This document shows positions 33,135 through 42,407 of a stretch of 64,000 nt of DNA, piece after piece; the first letter of the stretch is position 1, and each line of letters begins with the position of its first letter. The notes beneath the pieces are model-generated. The model saw only the letters and a list, made by a program, of their open reading frames with translations. It did not search any database and was not told where the DNA came from. Source of the DNA: Algoriphagus limi. Its GTDB lineage: Bacteria; Bacteroidota; Bacteroidia; Cytophagales; Cyclobacteriaceae. The translations under genes were made by a program, and so were the position numbers. The stretch is from assembly GCF_024919275.1 (NCBI RefSeq), contig NZ_JANWGH010000003.1, positions 223,677 to 287,676 of the forward strand, given 5' to 3'.

Positions 33135-34640
33135 TCAAATCTCCCATCCAGACCGATACTCCCTAGTCAGCAAGCGATTGGCCTCTTCATCGTTTGTGAT
33201 CTTCACAAGATTGGAATCAAAGTGGACTTTTTTACCAGCGCGCAAAGCAATAGCGCCGAGATTAATCGTATCGGTAATGCATTGGGCTCGGGTAAAGCTA
33301 CCAGGGGTCTGTCTGTTTTCAAGCATAGCATCCACCCACTGATCGGTTTTCCGATCAACTTCTCGGGAATTGATCCGTTCAGAATCCCGGCCTGGCATCA
33401 TTTTACTTTCCGGTAAAAGCACTGGGTTTTCACCTCGGAAACCACCTAAAATTTTCCCTTTGGTTCCCACAATCATCAACCCTTCTTCGGGTGTATCTTT
33501 CGCATCCATTTCCAGTTCTTCAGGAGCAAACGGCTTCATTCCTCCGTCATACCAAAAAAGATCAAAAGCAGGTAATTTTTCCTGTTCAGGGAATTTCCAT
33601 TTGATCATGCAACTGGCAGGGAAGGCGACATCATTATTCACCCACTGATAGACCTGATTGACTTCCTCTCGGGTCGTGGTGCCAAAGGCTTTTGCAGAAA
33701 TGGGACTTCGATGGATGCCTAAGGTTTCAAATAGTGGAAACAAACTGTAATGTCCCATATCAGCCACGCTCCCTCCTCCGAACTCATACCAGCCACGGAA
33801 AACATTGTGCGTATAGTTTTTATGATAAGGCATATCCGGAACAGGACCGAGCCAAAGTTCCCAGTTCAATCCATCTGGGATAGGTTGAGATTCCGCAGGT
33901 CTTTTGGTCCACTGCTGCCAAACAGGTCGATAAGACCAATTGTGGATTTCTTTCAATTCCCCTATCAATCCCGCATCAATCCAAGCTTTGATCTGCCGGT
34001 ATTCGGGCCGATCCGACCAAGCTAAAAGATGAGTAACCAAGCCAGAATCTTTGGCTTTTTGGATGACTTTTCTCCCTTCAACCAATCGATTTGCAATGGG
34101 CTTGTGGGTTACCACATGCATTTTAGAATCCATGGCTGCTAGGGCGATCGGCGCATGAGTATGGTCGGGAGTCATGATTTTGACTACGTCGATTCCACTT
34201 TCTTTGGCGAAAAGTTCTCGATAGTCTTCGTAGCTTGCACAGCCTTTGTAGCCACCTGAAGGGCTGTTTTTGGAATAGAATTTTTCAACATATTCTTTCC
34301 CAATATCCCTGCCTCCAGGAATTCCGGGTTTGCCTTCCCACCAAGAATCGTCACCGATTGTTCTTCGAATATCATTCCGGATGCCATAAGGAGACCAATC
34401 AATGTAATCTGTTGAGAATTTATTTACATCGCAGACTGCAACTACACGTACTTTAGGATTGTTGAGAAGTCCGCTCATTTCGCGAAGGCCTTGTGTACCG
34501 CAACCAATATTCGCAACGGTCAATTGATCAGAGGGAGGGATTTTTCCTAGTCCGGCAATGACATTGGAAGGAACGATGGTAAAGGAAGCGGCGAAAGTAG
34601 CGGCGGAGGCCAGAAAATCCCGGCGATTTAGCGTGGACAT
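33135..34640 (-). CDS. Gfo/Idh/MocA-family oxidoreductase, Tat signal
   Basis: 501 residues. Tat signal 'NRRDFLASAATFAASF', then the Rossmann fold 'LTVANIGCGTQGLREMSGLLNNPKVRVVAVCDVNK'. The EKP-type motif reads as 'HVVTHKPIANRLVEGRKV' (THKP instead of EKP). The C-terminal substrate domain has 'GGGSVADMGHYSLFPLFETL'. This is the long form (about 450-500 residues) that includes periplasmic sugar oxidoreductases. It probably oxidises or epimerises a sugar with NAD(P). Divergent from the sulfatase, with a 12-base palindrome between. Confidence 0.88.
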   Translation of the reverse strand: MSTLNRRDFLASAATFAASFTIVPSNVIAGLGKIPPSDQLTVANIGCGTQGLREMSGLLNNPKVRVVAVCDVNKFSTDYIDWSPYGIRNDIRRTIGDDSWWEGKPGIPGGRDIGKEYVEKFYSKNSPSGGYKGCASYEDYRELFAKESGIDVVKIMTPDHTHAPIALAAMDSKMHVVTHKPIANRLVEGRKVIQKAKDSGLVTHLLAWSDRPEYRQIKAWIDAGLIGELKEIHNWSYRPVWQQWTKRPAESQPIPDGLNWELWLGPVPDMPYHKNYTHNVFRGWYEFGGGSVADMGHYSLFPLFETLGIHRSPISAKAFGTTTREEVNQVYQWVNNDVAFPASCMIKWKFPEQEKLPAFDLFWYDGGMKPFAPEELEMDAKDTPEEGLMIVGTKGKILGGFRGENPVLLPESKMMPGRDSERINSREVDRKTDQWVDAMLENRQTPGSFTRAQCITDTINLGAIALRAGKKVHFDSNLVKITNDEEANRLLTREYRSGWEI

Positions 34641-34698
34641 GATTTAGGTTTTTTGGGTTTGAAATGGAATTTAAGAATTTCAGTCTAAAAAGGAGAGC

Positions 34699-34710
34699 CT
34701 TTGATCAAAG
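34699..34710. promoter_or_regulatory. Perfect 12-base palindrome in the divergent region
   Basis: CTTTGATCAAAG is fully self-complementary and lies between the oxidoreductase (start 34640, minus) and the sulfatase (start 34788, plus). Possible operator for a regulator of both genes; unproven. Confidence 0.35.
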
Positions 34711-34787
34711 TCCTCATTTCATATTTTTTGATATTGGGAAGCTTCTCTTTTAGAAAATCCTAACTTATAGGATCAATTCCATGCCCT

Positions 34788-36422
34788 ATGAAAAATCTAG
34801 CTTTCACTTTTTTGATTCTCTTTGTGATTTTCTCCTGTCAAAACAAGGAGCCCCAAATCCAAGAAATTGTTTATCCCGAAAGACCCAATATCGTCTGGAT
34901 CGTCGTCGAAGATATGTCTCCCGAACATCTGGAAAGCTACGGAGGCACAGGAGGGAAGACGCCCAATTTAAACGCTTTGGCAGCGGAATCTCTGCAATAC
35001 CAAAATGCCTTTTCCACGGCAGGAGTCTGCGCCCCTAGTCGGGCTGCTTTGATCACTGGGGCCTATCAAACTTCCATTGGAGCGCATCATATGCGGACTA
35101 CCGGAATGTCTGCGAATGCGCTAGATGCCTATCCTCCGGGATTTAAGAGTTATAATGTGGTATTACCTGAAGGAATGTGGCCATATCCAGTTCACTTGCG
35201 CATGGCAGGCTATTATGTGACCAATAATGTGAAGGAAGATTATCAATTTCGATCACCGGTTATGATGTGGGATGAAAGCAGCCGCAATGCCCATTGGCGC
35301 AACCGACCCGATAAAAATCAGCCTTTTTTCTCCATTTTCAATTTTATGACTACCCATGAATCTCAGGTTTGGGTAAGAGAAGGTCAGGATAGTCTTTTAG
35401 TGAATCCAAAAGACGTAACGGTTCCTCCTGTCTATCCCGATGATTCCCTGACCCGAAGAACTCTGGCTCGCTTTATTACCAATGTGATGCGGATGGATCA
35501 ACAGGTGGGAGAAGTGATTGCCCAATTGAAGGAAGATGGATTGTACGAAAACACCATCATTTTCTTCTATTCCGACCATGGGGATGGGATGCCCTATTTC
35601 AAGCGTGAACTCTACGATAGGGGATTGAAGGTACCTTTACTGGTTAAAGCCCCTTGGCTGGAAGGAGGAACAAAAACAGATGAATTGGTCAGTTTTGTGG
35701 ATTTTGGACCGACTGTCCTTTCACTTTCGGGAGTTCAAATTCCTGAAAGTATGCAGGGGCAGGCTTTCCTGGGAGCCCAAAAAGCAGAGCCTCGAAAGTA
35801 TGTCTATGCGGCTAGGGATCGGATGGATAGCGAGTACGATCGGGTAAGGGCTGTTTCCGATGGTCGATTTAAATACATCCGAAACTACATGCCAGAAAAG
35901 CCGAATTACCAGAATATCCAATATCGTTTGAATAATCCATTGATGGTCCACCTGTTGGATTTGAATGAAAAAGGCTTGCTTAATGAAAATCAAGCCCGCT
36001 GGTTTGCCCAAAGCAAGCCCGAGGAAGAACTCTACGATACCCAAAGCGATCCTTGGGAGTTTACCAATCTGGCAGGCAATCCTGACTACGCTGAAAAGCT
36101 TGCTGAACTACGCAAAGCACATGAGGACTGGGTTGTTGAGTACGGAGACAAAGGTGCCCTGAATGAAATGGAAATGGTGAAAGCCATGTGGAATGGAGGC
36201 GATAATCCTCCGGTCACCGCGGAGGCAGACGTTGAATTTGAAAATGGCATGGTCACCTTGAGTTGCTCTACCCCTTCTGCTTTGATCGGTTGGAGAAAGT
36301 CCAGCTTCGAATCCTGGAAGATCTACACCGGACCTTTTGAAGCAATGGCAGGAGATTCCCTGTATGTGAATACTCATCGGATCGGGTATGTGGCGGCGGA
36401 AGTGGCTGTGAAGCTGGAATAA
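34788..36422 (+). CDS. Sulfatase, lipoprotein
   Basis: 544 residues. Signal with lipobox (MKNLAFTFLILFVIFSC, Cys17). The alkaline-phosphatase-type sulfatase domain begins 'PNIVWIVVEDMSPEHLESYGG'. The active-site motif is 'CAPSRAALITG' (C-x-P-S-R, Cys81, to be converted to formylglycine by a sulfatase-maturing enzyme not seen here). Metal and substrate residues include 'FFYSDHGDGMPYFKRELYDRGLKVPLLV'. It probably removes sulfate from a polysaccharide or other sulfated sugar at the surface. C-terminus has a small beta-domain. Position in a sugar-enzyme neighbourhood supports a catabolic role. Confidence 0.92.
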   Translation: MKNLAFTFLILFVIFSCQNKEPQIQEIVYPERPNIVWIVVEDMSPEHLESYGGTGGKTPNLNALAAESLQYQNAFSTAGVCAPSRAALITGAYQTSIGAHHMRTTGMSANALDAYPPGFKSYNVVLPEGMWPYPVHLRMAGYYVTNNVKEDYQFRSPVMMWDESSRNAHWRNRPDKNQPFFSIFNFMTTHESQVWVREGQDSLLVNPKDVTVPPVYPDDSLTRRTLARFITNVMRMDQQVGEVIAQLKEDGLYENTIIFFYSDHGDGMPYFKRELYDRGLKVPLLVKAPWLEGGTKTDELVSFVDFGPTVLSLSGVQIPESMQGQAFLGAQKAEPRKYVYAARDRMDSEYDRVRAVSDGRFKYIRNYMPEKPNYQNIQYRLNNPLMVHLLDLNEKGLLNENQARWFAQSKPEEELYDTQSDPWEFTNLAGNPDYAEKLAELRKAHEDWVVEYGDKGALNEMEMVKAMWNGGDNPPVTAEADVEFENGMVTLSCSTPSALIGWRKSSFESWKIYTGPFEAMAGDSLYVNTHRIGYVAAEVAVKLE

Positions 36423-36567
36423 ATTGAAAAAAGTTTGATATCAATTTGTCCTGAATCTTTTGAATCTAGACACTCAAGTAAGTGATTAGAATTATCCCGC
36501 TTTCGGAAAAGCATTATTGCGATGTAAATGGGAAGAGAAATACCAAATCTGAATGATTTAACAGCAC

Positions 36568-37368
36568 TTAAGGCATTTTCAATTTGTGTAGCTGAAATCT
36601 TCCCCCACGTAGGATATTCAAATCGATTCTTTCTCCAATACCTTCCAGACTTCCCTTTTCTGAAAACTGCCAGATTACCCAATTTTTGGTCTCTGGTTCT
36701 AAAACTCGATTATAATTCGCAACCCAAATAGGATATTCATCAAATCCCTGATTGTGAAGAACCTCCCAAAAAAATCGATCTCCAGTATAAATCATTGGTT
36801 TTACTCCGTAATGAGCTTCGACAAGATTCAACCAGTTTTTGATGCCTTGGCGCAATCGGTTCCTGGATTGAATTGTGCTGTGCTTCTCAATATCCAACAC
36901 GGGGATGAGATTTCCGGATTCTAATTTGACAGTTCGGATAAAATTTTCAGCTTGGTGGGTGCTATTTTCATTGGGGCGGTAATAGTGGTAAACCCCTCGA
37001 ACCACAGGCAACTTTTTGGCTGCTTCCCAGTTTTCATAAAATCTCCGGTCCAAGCCATCGCTTCCCATGGTAGCACGAAAGACTAAAAACTGGACAGGAC
37101 GATTTTGGAGTTGAAGGGTCAGCTTATTGAAGTCAATTTTTCCTTGATATTGAGAAATGTCAATTCCCAAAATTCCATCTGGAAATTGATTAAATACCTG
37201 ATCAAACTTTTGCGTTTCTGTCCAAGCAGGAGTTTTTCGGGTATAGTCAGATAGCTCCCGCTTGATCCATTTGTTGTATTTGATTAGAGAAACAGTTCCT
37301 CCAATCAGGGTAAGCAGGATTAGAAAAATTACCCAAATCCAGGAGTTAGAAGCCTTTTTTCGGGGCAT
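36568..37368 (-). CDS. GH25-family lysozyme, membrane-anchored
   Basis: 266 residues. N-terminal basic stretch and one membrane helix (about 11-29, 'WVIFLILLTLIGGTVSL') suggest an inner-membrane anchor with the enzyme outside. GH25 (Cellosyl-type) motifs: 'ILGIDISQYQGKIDF' (DxSxxQ), 'FLVFRATMGSDGLDRRF', 'RGVYHYYRP', 'PVLDIEKHST' (DIE, catalytic acids), 'MIYTGDRFFWE' and 'WVIWQFSEKG'. It probably cleaves the peptidoglycan glycan strand. The start lies 14 bases after the amylase-type gene's stop, so it may share its transcript. Confidence 0.9.
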   Translation of the reverse strand: MPRKKASNSWIWVIFLILLTLIGGTVSLIKYNKWIKRELSDYTRKTPAWTETQKFDQVFNQFPDGILGIDISQYQGKIDFNKLTLQLQNRPVQFLVFRATMGSDGLDRRFYENWEAAKKLPVVRGVYHYYRPNENSTHQAENFIRTVKLESGNLIPVLDIEKHSTIQSRNRLRQGIKNWLNLVEAHYGVKPMIYTGDRFFWEVLHNQGFDEYPIWVANYNRVLEPETKNWVIWQFSEKGSLEGIGERIDLNILRGGRFQLHKLKMP

Positions 37369-37382
37369 GGAAACTACTTGTC

Positions 37383-39242
37383 TTATTTCACTTCAAACAC
37401 CGCCGACTCCCATGGCCCAAAGTCCAAGTCGATTTCAGCCCCGGCATCCGTCACTCGCAACAAAGTCTTCTTCTTCCCAAACATGAGCTCTTTAATTTCC
37501 CGCTCGCCTTTTTCCAGATTCCATTCTTTGAATAGTTCCGGAGAAAGTTTGAGCGTCGTTTTCACCGATTGGAATTCATCGAAGTTGGTCACCACTATTA
37601 GCTTTTGGCTTTCATCCCAGCGGGCAAAAGCAAAGGCTTTATCTGTGTATGCTGGATTTTGTTGACGGTTGAAGGAATGCAATTCTAGGTATTCACCCAT
37701 TAAAGCAGAGCTGTTTCGGGTGAAGTTGAGCACTTCGGAATAGTAGTTTCGAAGGGCTTTTTCATTTTCCGACAGCTGTCCTCCATCAAACTTCCCTCCA
37801 TTCATCCATTTCTGATGCTGCGGAACTCCTATGTAATCGAAAATAGAGGTTCGGCTAGGCTGTCCAAATCCTGCATTCTCTGCTCCCGGTTCGCCTACTT
37901 CTTGACCGAAATAAATCATGGTAGGAGAAGTTGAAACGGTTGCCGAAACGACCATGGCAGGCATAGCTTTCCAGGGATTTCCGGCAAATTCTGGACTTGC
38001 TATTCTTTGTTCGTCATGGTTTTCCAGAAAGTGGAGCATATGATGCTCAATGTCTTTCAATCCTTCCAAAATCGGCGCCAGATTATCGGTCGAACCGTAA
38101 CCTTGCATGATATGCTTCAAGGTGTCGTACAACTCCACCTTATCGTAGAGATAATCCATTTTTCCCTTGTGGATGTAGTCTCGGTACAGGCTTGGGTTGT
38201 ATACTTCGGCCAGAAGAAATGCTTCCGAATTGGTCTTTTTGATATGGGAATTCAGGTAGGACCAAAACTCCACCGGTACCATCTCAGCCATATCAAATCG
38301 GAATCCGTCTACCTTTTTTGCTAGCCAAAACTGGGTGATGTCCTTGAACTTTTTCCAGGAATCAGGCACTTCTTTGCCCTGCCAAAAGTCATAATGCGCC
38401 TTCCAATCTAGGGAATCAGCTCCGACTGGTAACTCATCAAAATCTTTTGTTCCGTCAGGTCTGACCCCATAATTTATTTTGACTGTTTCATACCAATCAT
38501 AAAAATCAGGCTGGGCTTTTCTGGAACCATTGCCTGTCCATTTGGCTGGGTTTTCATCAAATTTTCTGTCAGCTAAGGGATTCTCTTCTCCGCCAAGAGG
38601 TTGGTATCCGTTTTTGGGTTCGGGTACTTGAAAGGCTTCTCCCGGGATGTAATAAAAGTTGTTGTCTCGGGTATATTCCACCGAAGTATCATCATCCGCG
38701 CCGAAATCCCTCACTCCAGCAGGATTGTTTTTCCCTTCATAATGCCGGGAAACATGATTAGGTACGATATCGATAATCACCTTCATCCCATGCTTGTGTG
38801 TACGTTCGATCAAAGCTTCGAATTCTTCCATCCGCTTGGTCACATCCACTGCCAAGTCCGGGTTGACTTGGTAGTAATCCCGCACGGCATAAGGCGAACC
38901 TGCCCGTCCTTTGATCACATCCGGATCATCGGAGCTTACACCGATTTCTGGAAAATCCCCGATTACTCCATGATGTGGCACGCCGGTATACCAGATATGT
39001 GATATCCCGAGTTTTTTGATTTCATCCAAGGCGGTATCTGTGAAGTCATTGAACTTTCCAACCCCATTTTCCTCCTTGGTTCCCCAAGGTTTGTTGGTGG
39101 TATTGGTATTGCCAAAAAGTCTTGTAAAAACCTGATAGACAACGATTTTTTGAGGTTTCATAGGTTCGCTTTCTTGAGGTTTTGGAGATTGGCAGGAAAG
39201 AATCGCCGCCGTTATCATCGCCGGGATTAAAAATTTCTTCAT
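37383..39242 (-). CDS. Alpha-amylase family (GH13) enzyme, lipoprotein
   Basis: 619 residues. Lipobox 'MITAAILSC' (Cys17). GH13 (beta/alpha)8 barrel with the conserved regions: region I 'DIVPNH' (158-163), region II 'GFRFDMAEM' (nucleophile Asp317), region III 'LLAEVYN' (acid/base Glu346), region IV 'LENHDEQ' (Asp410). The C-terminal beta-domain follows. It resembles surface alpha-glucan degrading enzymes (neopullulanase/alpha-amylase-like) but has no SusD or SusC next to it. It acts on alpha-1,4-glucans by family; specificity is unknown. Upstream lies an M20 peptidase gene, 4 bases away. Confidence 0.92.
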   Translation of the reverse strand: MKKFLIPAMITAAILSCQSPKPQESEPMKPQKIVVYQVFTRLFGNTNTTNKPWGTKEENGVGKFNDFTDTALDEIKKLGISHIWYTGVPHHGVIGDFPEIGVSSDDPDVIKGRAGSPYAVRDYYQVNPDLAVDVTKRMEEFEALIERTHKHGMKVIIDIVPNHVSRHYEGKNNPAGVRDFGADDDTSVEYTRDNNFYYIPGEAFQVPEPKNGYQPLGGEENPLADRKFDENPAKWTGNGSRKAQPDFYDWYETVKINYGVRPDGTKDFDELPVGADSLDWKAHYDFWQGKEVPDSWKKFKDITQFWLAKKVDGFRFDMAEMVPVEFWSYLNSHIKKTNSEAFLLAEVYNPSLYRDYIHKGKMDYLYDKVELYDTLKHIMQGYGSTDNLAPILEGLKDIEHHMLHFLENHDEQRIASPEFAGNPWKAMPAMVVSATVSTSPTMIYFGQEVGEPGAENAGFGQPSRTSIFDYIGVPQHQKWMNGGKFDGGQLSENEKALRNYYSEVLNFTRNSSALMGEYLELHSFNRQQNPAYTDKAFAFARWDESQKLIVVTNFDEFQSVKTTLKLSPELFKEWNLEKGEREIKELMFGKKKTLLRVTDAGAEIDLDFGPWESAVFEVK

Positions 39243-39246
39243 CAGG

Positions 39247-40536
39247 TTATCGGGTCAATCGGTAGAGCAGAAGAGTATTCCGTTTTATCAGGTCAGGAAA
39301 TTGTTTCATGTTGATTGTTTCGCCAGGGGCATGGGCTCCACGACCGGAAGCCCCAAGACCATCCAAGCCTGGAAGAATATCCGCCACATAAGCTATGTCA
39401 GCTGCTCCTCGACTTCCTGGATCACCCGGTTTCACTTCTCCCAATCCCATATCTAAACTTACCTGATTCAAGATAGCTGCCAATTCATAATTTTCTTCTC
39501 GGGGACTCATGGAAGGAATTCCGTCCCGGAAGGTAATTTCTGCATCAGTTTGATTAAGGTTTCGATCGACAATTTCTTGCATTTTGGCTCGTGTGCGCTC
39601 CTTTTGTTCTTCTCCCAAAAATCGTAAATCTCCTGTTACATAAGCTTCACGCGCTACGATATTGGTTTTTCCCAAAGCTTCGCCTTTTCCTGTTTCTTCA
39701 TCATAGGAAATATCTGAACCTCCGATAATCTGTCCAGGGTTAAAAGTCAAGTATTGCTCTCCTGCGAGCTCTTCCCGAAATTCCGTCAAAATTCTTGCAG
39801 CTTCATAGATGGCGCCATAGCCCACACTTTCACGAAAAACTCCACTGGAATGACTTTGACGTCCCGTGGTTTTCAAAGTCCAGCCACTTGATCCTCTACG
39901 GGCGACGGTCACGGAGTTGAAACCTTGGGCTGTCTCATAGCCCAAAGCAATATCATGGGATTTGGCACGCTCGATGAAATCCCGTCTCGAAAGCTCATTG
40001 TCTCCTGAGCTCTCTTCATCACCCATAAAATACACGGTAATACTTCGGTCATCCAATAAGCCCAATTCATGCAATGCTTTTAGACTGGCAAAAACCAGTA
40101 CATCTCCACCTTTCATATCATTAGCTCCTTGTCCGGTTGCGGTACTGTCATTGAGCCAAGTGAACGGAGTAAAAGGCATATCTTTTTCAAATACAGTATC
40201 CAAGTGCCCAATCAGTAAAAGTTTCTTGCCCTTTGTTCCTTTTCTGCTTGCTACAAAATGGCCTGCTCGATTTACTTCGGCAGGAACTTCTATCCATTCG
40301 GTTTCAAAGCCTATTTTCTGAAATTCCCTTTCAAAAACACGACCTACTTCTCTGACTCCTTCCTTGTTCAAAGAACCGGAATTAATATTGAGAACCTCCT
40401 CCAAAAGAGCGACCGTCTCTTGGTAATTTTTATCAATTAATTCGACAAGTTGCAGCTCCTCTTTATTGAGTTTTTGTTGCGCAAAACTAAGAAAGGGCCC
40501 AAAGGCCAAAATCAAGATTAGGGCTAGTTTTTTCAT
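39247..40536 (-). CDS. M20/M25-family metallopeptidase (carboxypeptidase G2-like)
   Basis: 429 residues with signal peptide (MKKLALILILAFGPFLSFAQ). Di-zinc motifs: 'LLIGHLDTVFEKDMPF' (His-x-Asp), 'GANDMKGGDVLVFASLKAL' (bridging Asp), 'FMGDEESSGDNELSRRDFI' (catalytic Glu-Glu), 'GYETAQGFNSVTVARRGS', and 'DPGSRGAADIAYVAD' near the C-terminus with metal-binding His in 'GRGAHAPGETINM'. It probably releases C-terminal glutamate or other amino acids from peptides in the periplasm. Four bases before the GH13 gene, so they are likely co-transcribed. Confidence 0.9.
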   Translation of the reverse strand: MKKLALILILAFGPFLSFAQQKLNKEELQLVELIDKNYQETVALLEEVLNINSGSLNKEGVREVGRVFEREFQKIGFETEWIEVPAEVNRAGHFVASRKGTKGKKLLLIGHLDTVFEKDMPFTPFTWLNDSTATGQGANDMKGGDVLVFASLKALHELGLLDDRSITVYFMGDEESSGDNELSRRDFIERAKSHDIALGYETAQGFNSVTVARRGSSGWTLKTTGRQSHSSGVFRESVGYGAIYEAARILTEFREELAGEQYLTFNPGQIIGGSDISYDEETGKGEALGKTNIVAREAYVTGDLRFLGEEQKERTRAKMQEIVDRNLNQTDAEITFRDGIPSMSPREENYELAAILNQVSLDMGLGEVKPGDPGSRGAADIAYVADILPGLDGLGASGRGAHAPGETINMKQFPDLIKRNTLLLYRLTR

Positions 40537-40593
40537 CTAGGAAAAATAGGGGAAAATGGGGATGAGGGCAAGAAGTATTAAGGAGTAATAAAC

Positions 40594-40635
40594 ATGAAAA
40601 GAAAACTATACTTTTTACTGTTTTGCTTTTCATGA
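40594..40635 (+). CDS. 13-codon mini-ORF with a Shine-Dalgarno
   Basis: ATG at 40594 after AAGGAG (40580-40585). Translation MKRKLYFLLFCFS then TGA. It looks like the beginning of a signal peptide, cut short. It could be a remnant of a lost exported protein or a leader peptide for the GMC gene 63 bases downstream. An AAGGAG motif is rare in this genome's leaders. Confidence 0.3.
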   Translation: MKRKLYFLLFCFS

Positions 40636-40697
40636 TCTAAACAGGGTTTTTAGAGGAAAATTGGCTATTATTATTCTTTCCAATAAACCTATTGTAA

Positions 40698-42404
40698 ATG
40701 GCCAATTTTAATATTGATGCAGATAAAAGCCTTACTTATGATGCGATCGTCATCGGGTCAGGCATCAGTGGAGGCTGGGCTGCAAAAGAACTTTGCGAAG
40801 CAGGACTCAAAACGCTGGTACTAGAGCGAGGTAGAATCGTGGAGCATGTGGTGGATTACCCTACCATGAATTTGGATCCCTGGGAGCATGAACTTCGTGG
40901 AGGTCTTACCCCAGAACAAGCTGCTCGCCATCCCAAAGGTGGTCGATCGGGATTTATAGGAGCATTCAATGAGCACTTTCATGCTAATGATGTTGAAAAT
41001 CCCTACACTGAAGTGAAACCTTTCATGTGGGTTCGGGCCCATCAAATGGGAGGCCGATCCTTGCTTTGGGGAAAGCAAACTTACCGTTGGTCTGATTTGG
41101 ATTTTGAAGCCAACGCTAAGGATGGTCACGGAGTGGATTGGCCGATTCGATACAAAGATTTGGAACCTTGGTATACCCATGTAGAGAAATTCGCAGGAAT
41201 TAGCGGAGAGGCGATAGGTTTACCACAATTACCGGACTCCCATTTTTTGCCTCCTATGGAGTTAAACTGTGTTGAAAAGCATGTAAAAGAACGGATCGAA
41301 AAGGATTTTCCAGGAAGAAATTTAATAATTGGCCGTGTGGCTCACTTGACAGAACCTTTGAATGGGCGAGGAAAGTGTCAGTTCCGAAACAGATGCGATA
41401 GAGGCTGCCCTTATGGAGCATATTTCAGTTCGAATGCAGTCACTCTTCCAGCAGCAAATGCAACCGGAAATTTGACCATCCGACCTTTTTCCATCGTTCA
41501 ATCCATCGTCTATGATGAGGAAAAAGGAAAAGCTTCAGGCGTACGAATTATAGATGCTGAAACGGGTGAGGATATCGTTTACAAAGCGAAGATTGTATTT
41601 GTCAATGCCTCGACGCTTAGCACTACTCAAATCCTATTGAACTCTACATCCAATCGTTTTCCAAATGGTTTAGGGAATGACTCTGGTGAATTGGGGCACA
41701 ACTTAATGGACCATACCTATAGAATCGGCGCTATGGGGACAGTGGAAGGCTTTGAGGATAAATATTACAAAGGAAGACGCCCTAATGGGATTTATATTCC
41801 CCGCTATGTGAATCTGAAAGACGGGCCTCAAAGTGACAATTTTGTTCGCGGTTGGGGTTTCCAAGGTGGAGGATACCGACATGGGTGGGGAGCAGGAAGC
41901 AACCAAGAGGATTTTGGAGGAGAATTCAAGGATGGATTAATGAAACCTGGACCTTGGGAGTTTTTCATCACAGGATTTGCAGAATGCCTTCCATCCCATG
42001 AAAACAAAGTCTATCTCAATAAAGATGTCTTGGATAAATGGGGGCAACCGACCCTTTCCATAGATGCGGAATGGGGACCAAATGAATTGGCTTTGAATAA
42101 ACAGATTCGAATCGACGCTAAGGAAATGCTGGAGCGTGCAGGTTTGAAGGATATCCATGACTTTGATAATGAGCATGAGATGGGGTACGGAATCCATGAA
42201 ATGGGTACTGCAAGAATGGGGGGTGATCCAAAAACTTCTGTTTTGAATGCGACCAATCAGGTTCATACCTGTAAAAATGTTTTTGTAACAGACGGAGCTT
42301 GTATGACTTCCTCCTCCTGTGTCAATCCTTCCTTGACTTATATGGCATTGACTGCGCGAGCAGCCAATCATGCAGTATCTGAACTTAAAAAAATGAACCT
42401 CTAA
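40698..42404 (+). CDS. GMC-family oxidoreductase (large subunit of a membrane-type dehydrogenase)
   Basis: 568 residues. FAD-binding motif 'YDAIVIGSGISGGWAAKELCEAGLKTLVLERG' at the N-terminus, 'GRSLLWGKQTYRWSDLDFEANAKDGHGVDWPIRY', a four-cysteine segment 'GKCQFRNRCDRGCPYGAYFSS', and the C-terminal 'HEMGTARMGGDPKTSVLN' with 'VFVTDGACMTSSSCVNPSLTYMALTARAA'. This is the choline/glucose-dehydrogenase-like GMC type of large subunit. The next gene, 3 bases later, is its small Tat-signal partner, so the pair oxidises a sugar or polyol. No Tat signal is visible on this subunit; it may be exported with the small one. No cytochrome subunit is nearby. Confidence 0.9.
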   Translation: MANFNIDADKSLTYDAIVIGSGISGGWAAKELCEAGLKTLVLERGRIVEHVVDYPTMNLDPWEHELRGGLTPEQAARHPKGGRSGFIGAFNEHFHANDVENPYTEVKPFMWVRAHQMGGRSLLWGKQTYRWSDLDFEANAKDGHGVDWPIRYKDLEPWYTHVEKFAGISGEAIGLPQLPDSHFLPPMELNCVEKHVKERIEKDFPGRNLIIGRVAHLTEPLNGRGKCQFRNRCDRGCPYGAYFSSNAVTLPAANATGNLTIRPFSIVQSIVYDEEKGKASGVRIIDAETGEDIVYKAKIVFVNASTLSTTQILLNSTSNRFPNGLGNDSGELGHNLMDHTYRIGAMGTVEGFEDKYYKGRRPNGIYIPRYVNLKDGPQSDNFVRGWGFQGGGYRHGWGAGSNQEDFGGEFKDGLMKPGPWEFFITGFAECLPSHENKVYLNKDVLDKWGQPTLSIDAEWGPNELALNKQIRIDAKEMLERAGLKDIHDFDNEHEMGYGIHEMGTARMGGDPKTSVLNATNQVHTCKNVFVTDGACMTSSSCVNPSLTYMALTARAANHAVSELKKMNL

Positions 42405-42407
42405 GCC

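Noticed and set aside
36374-36682. Minus-strand frame between the sulfatase and GH25 genes
   Set aside because: It overlaps the ends of both real genes and shows no signal, motif or family.
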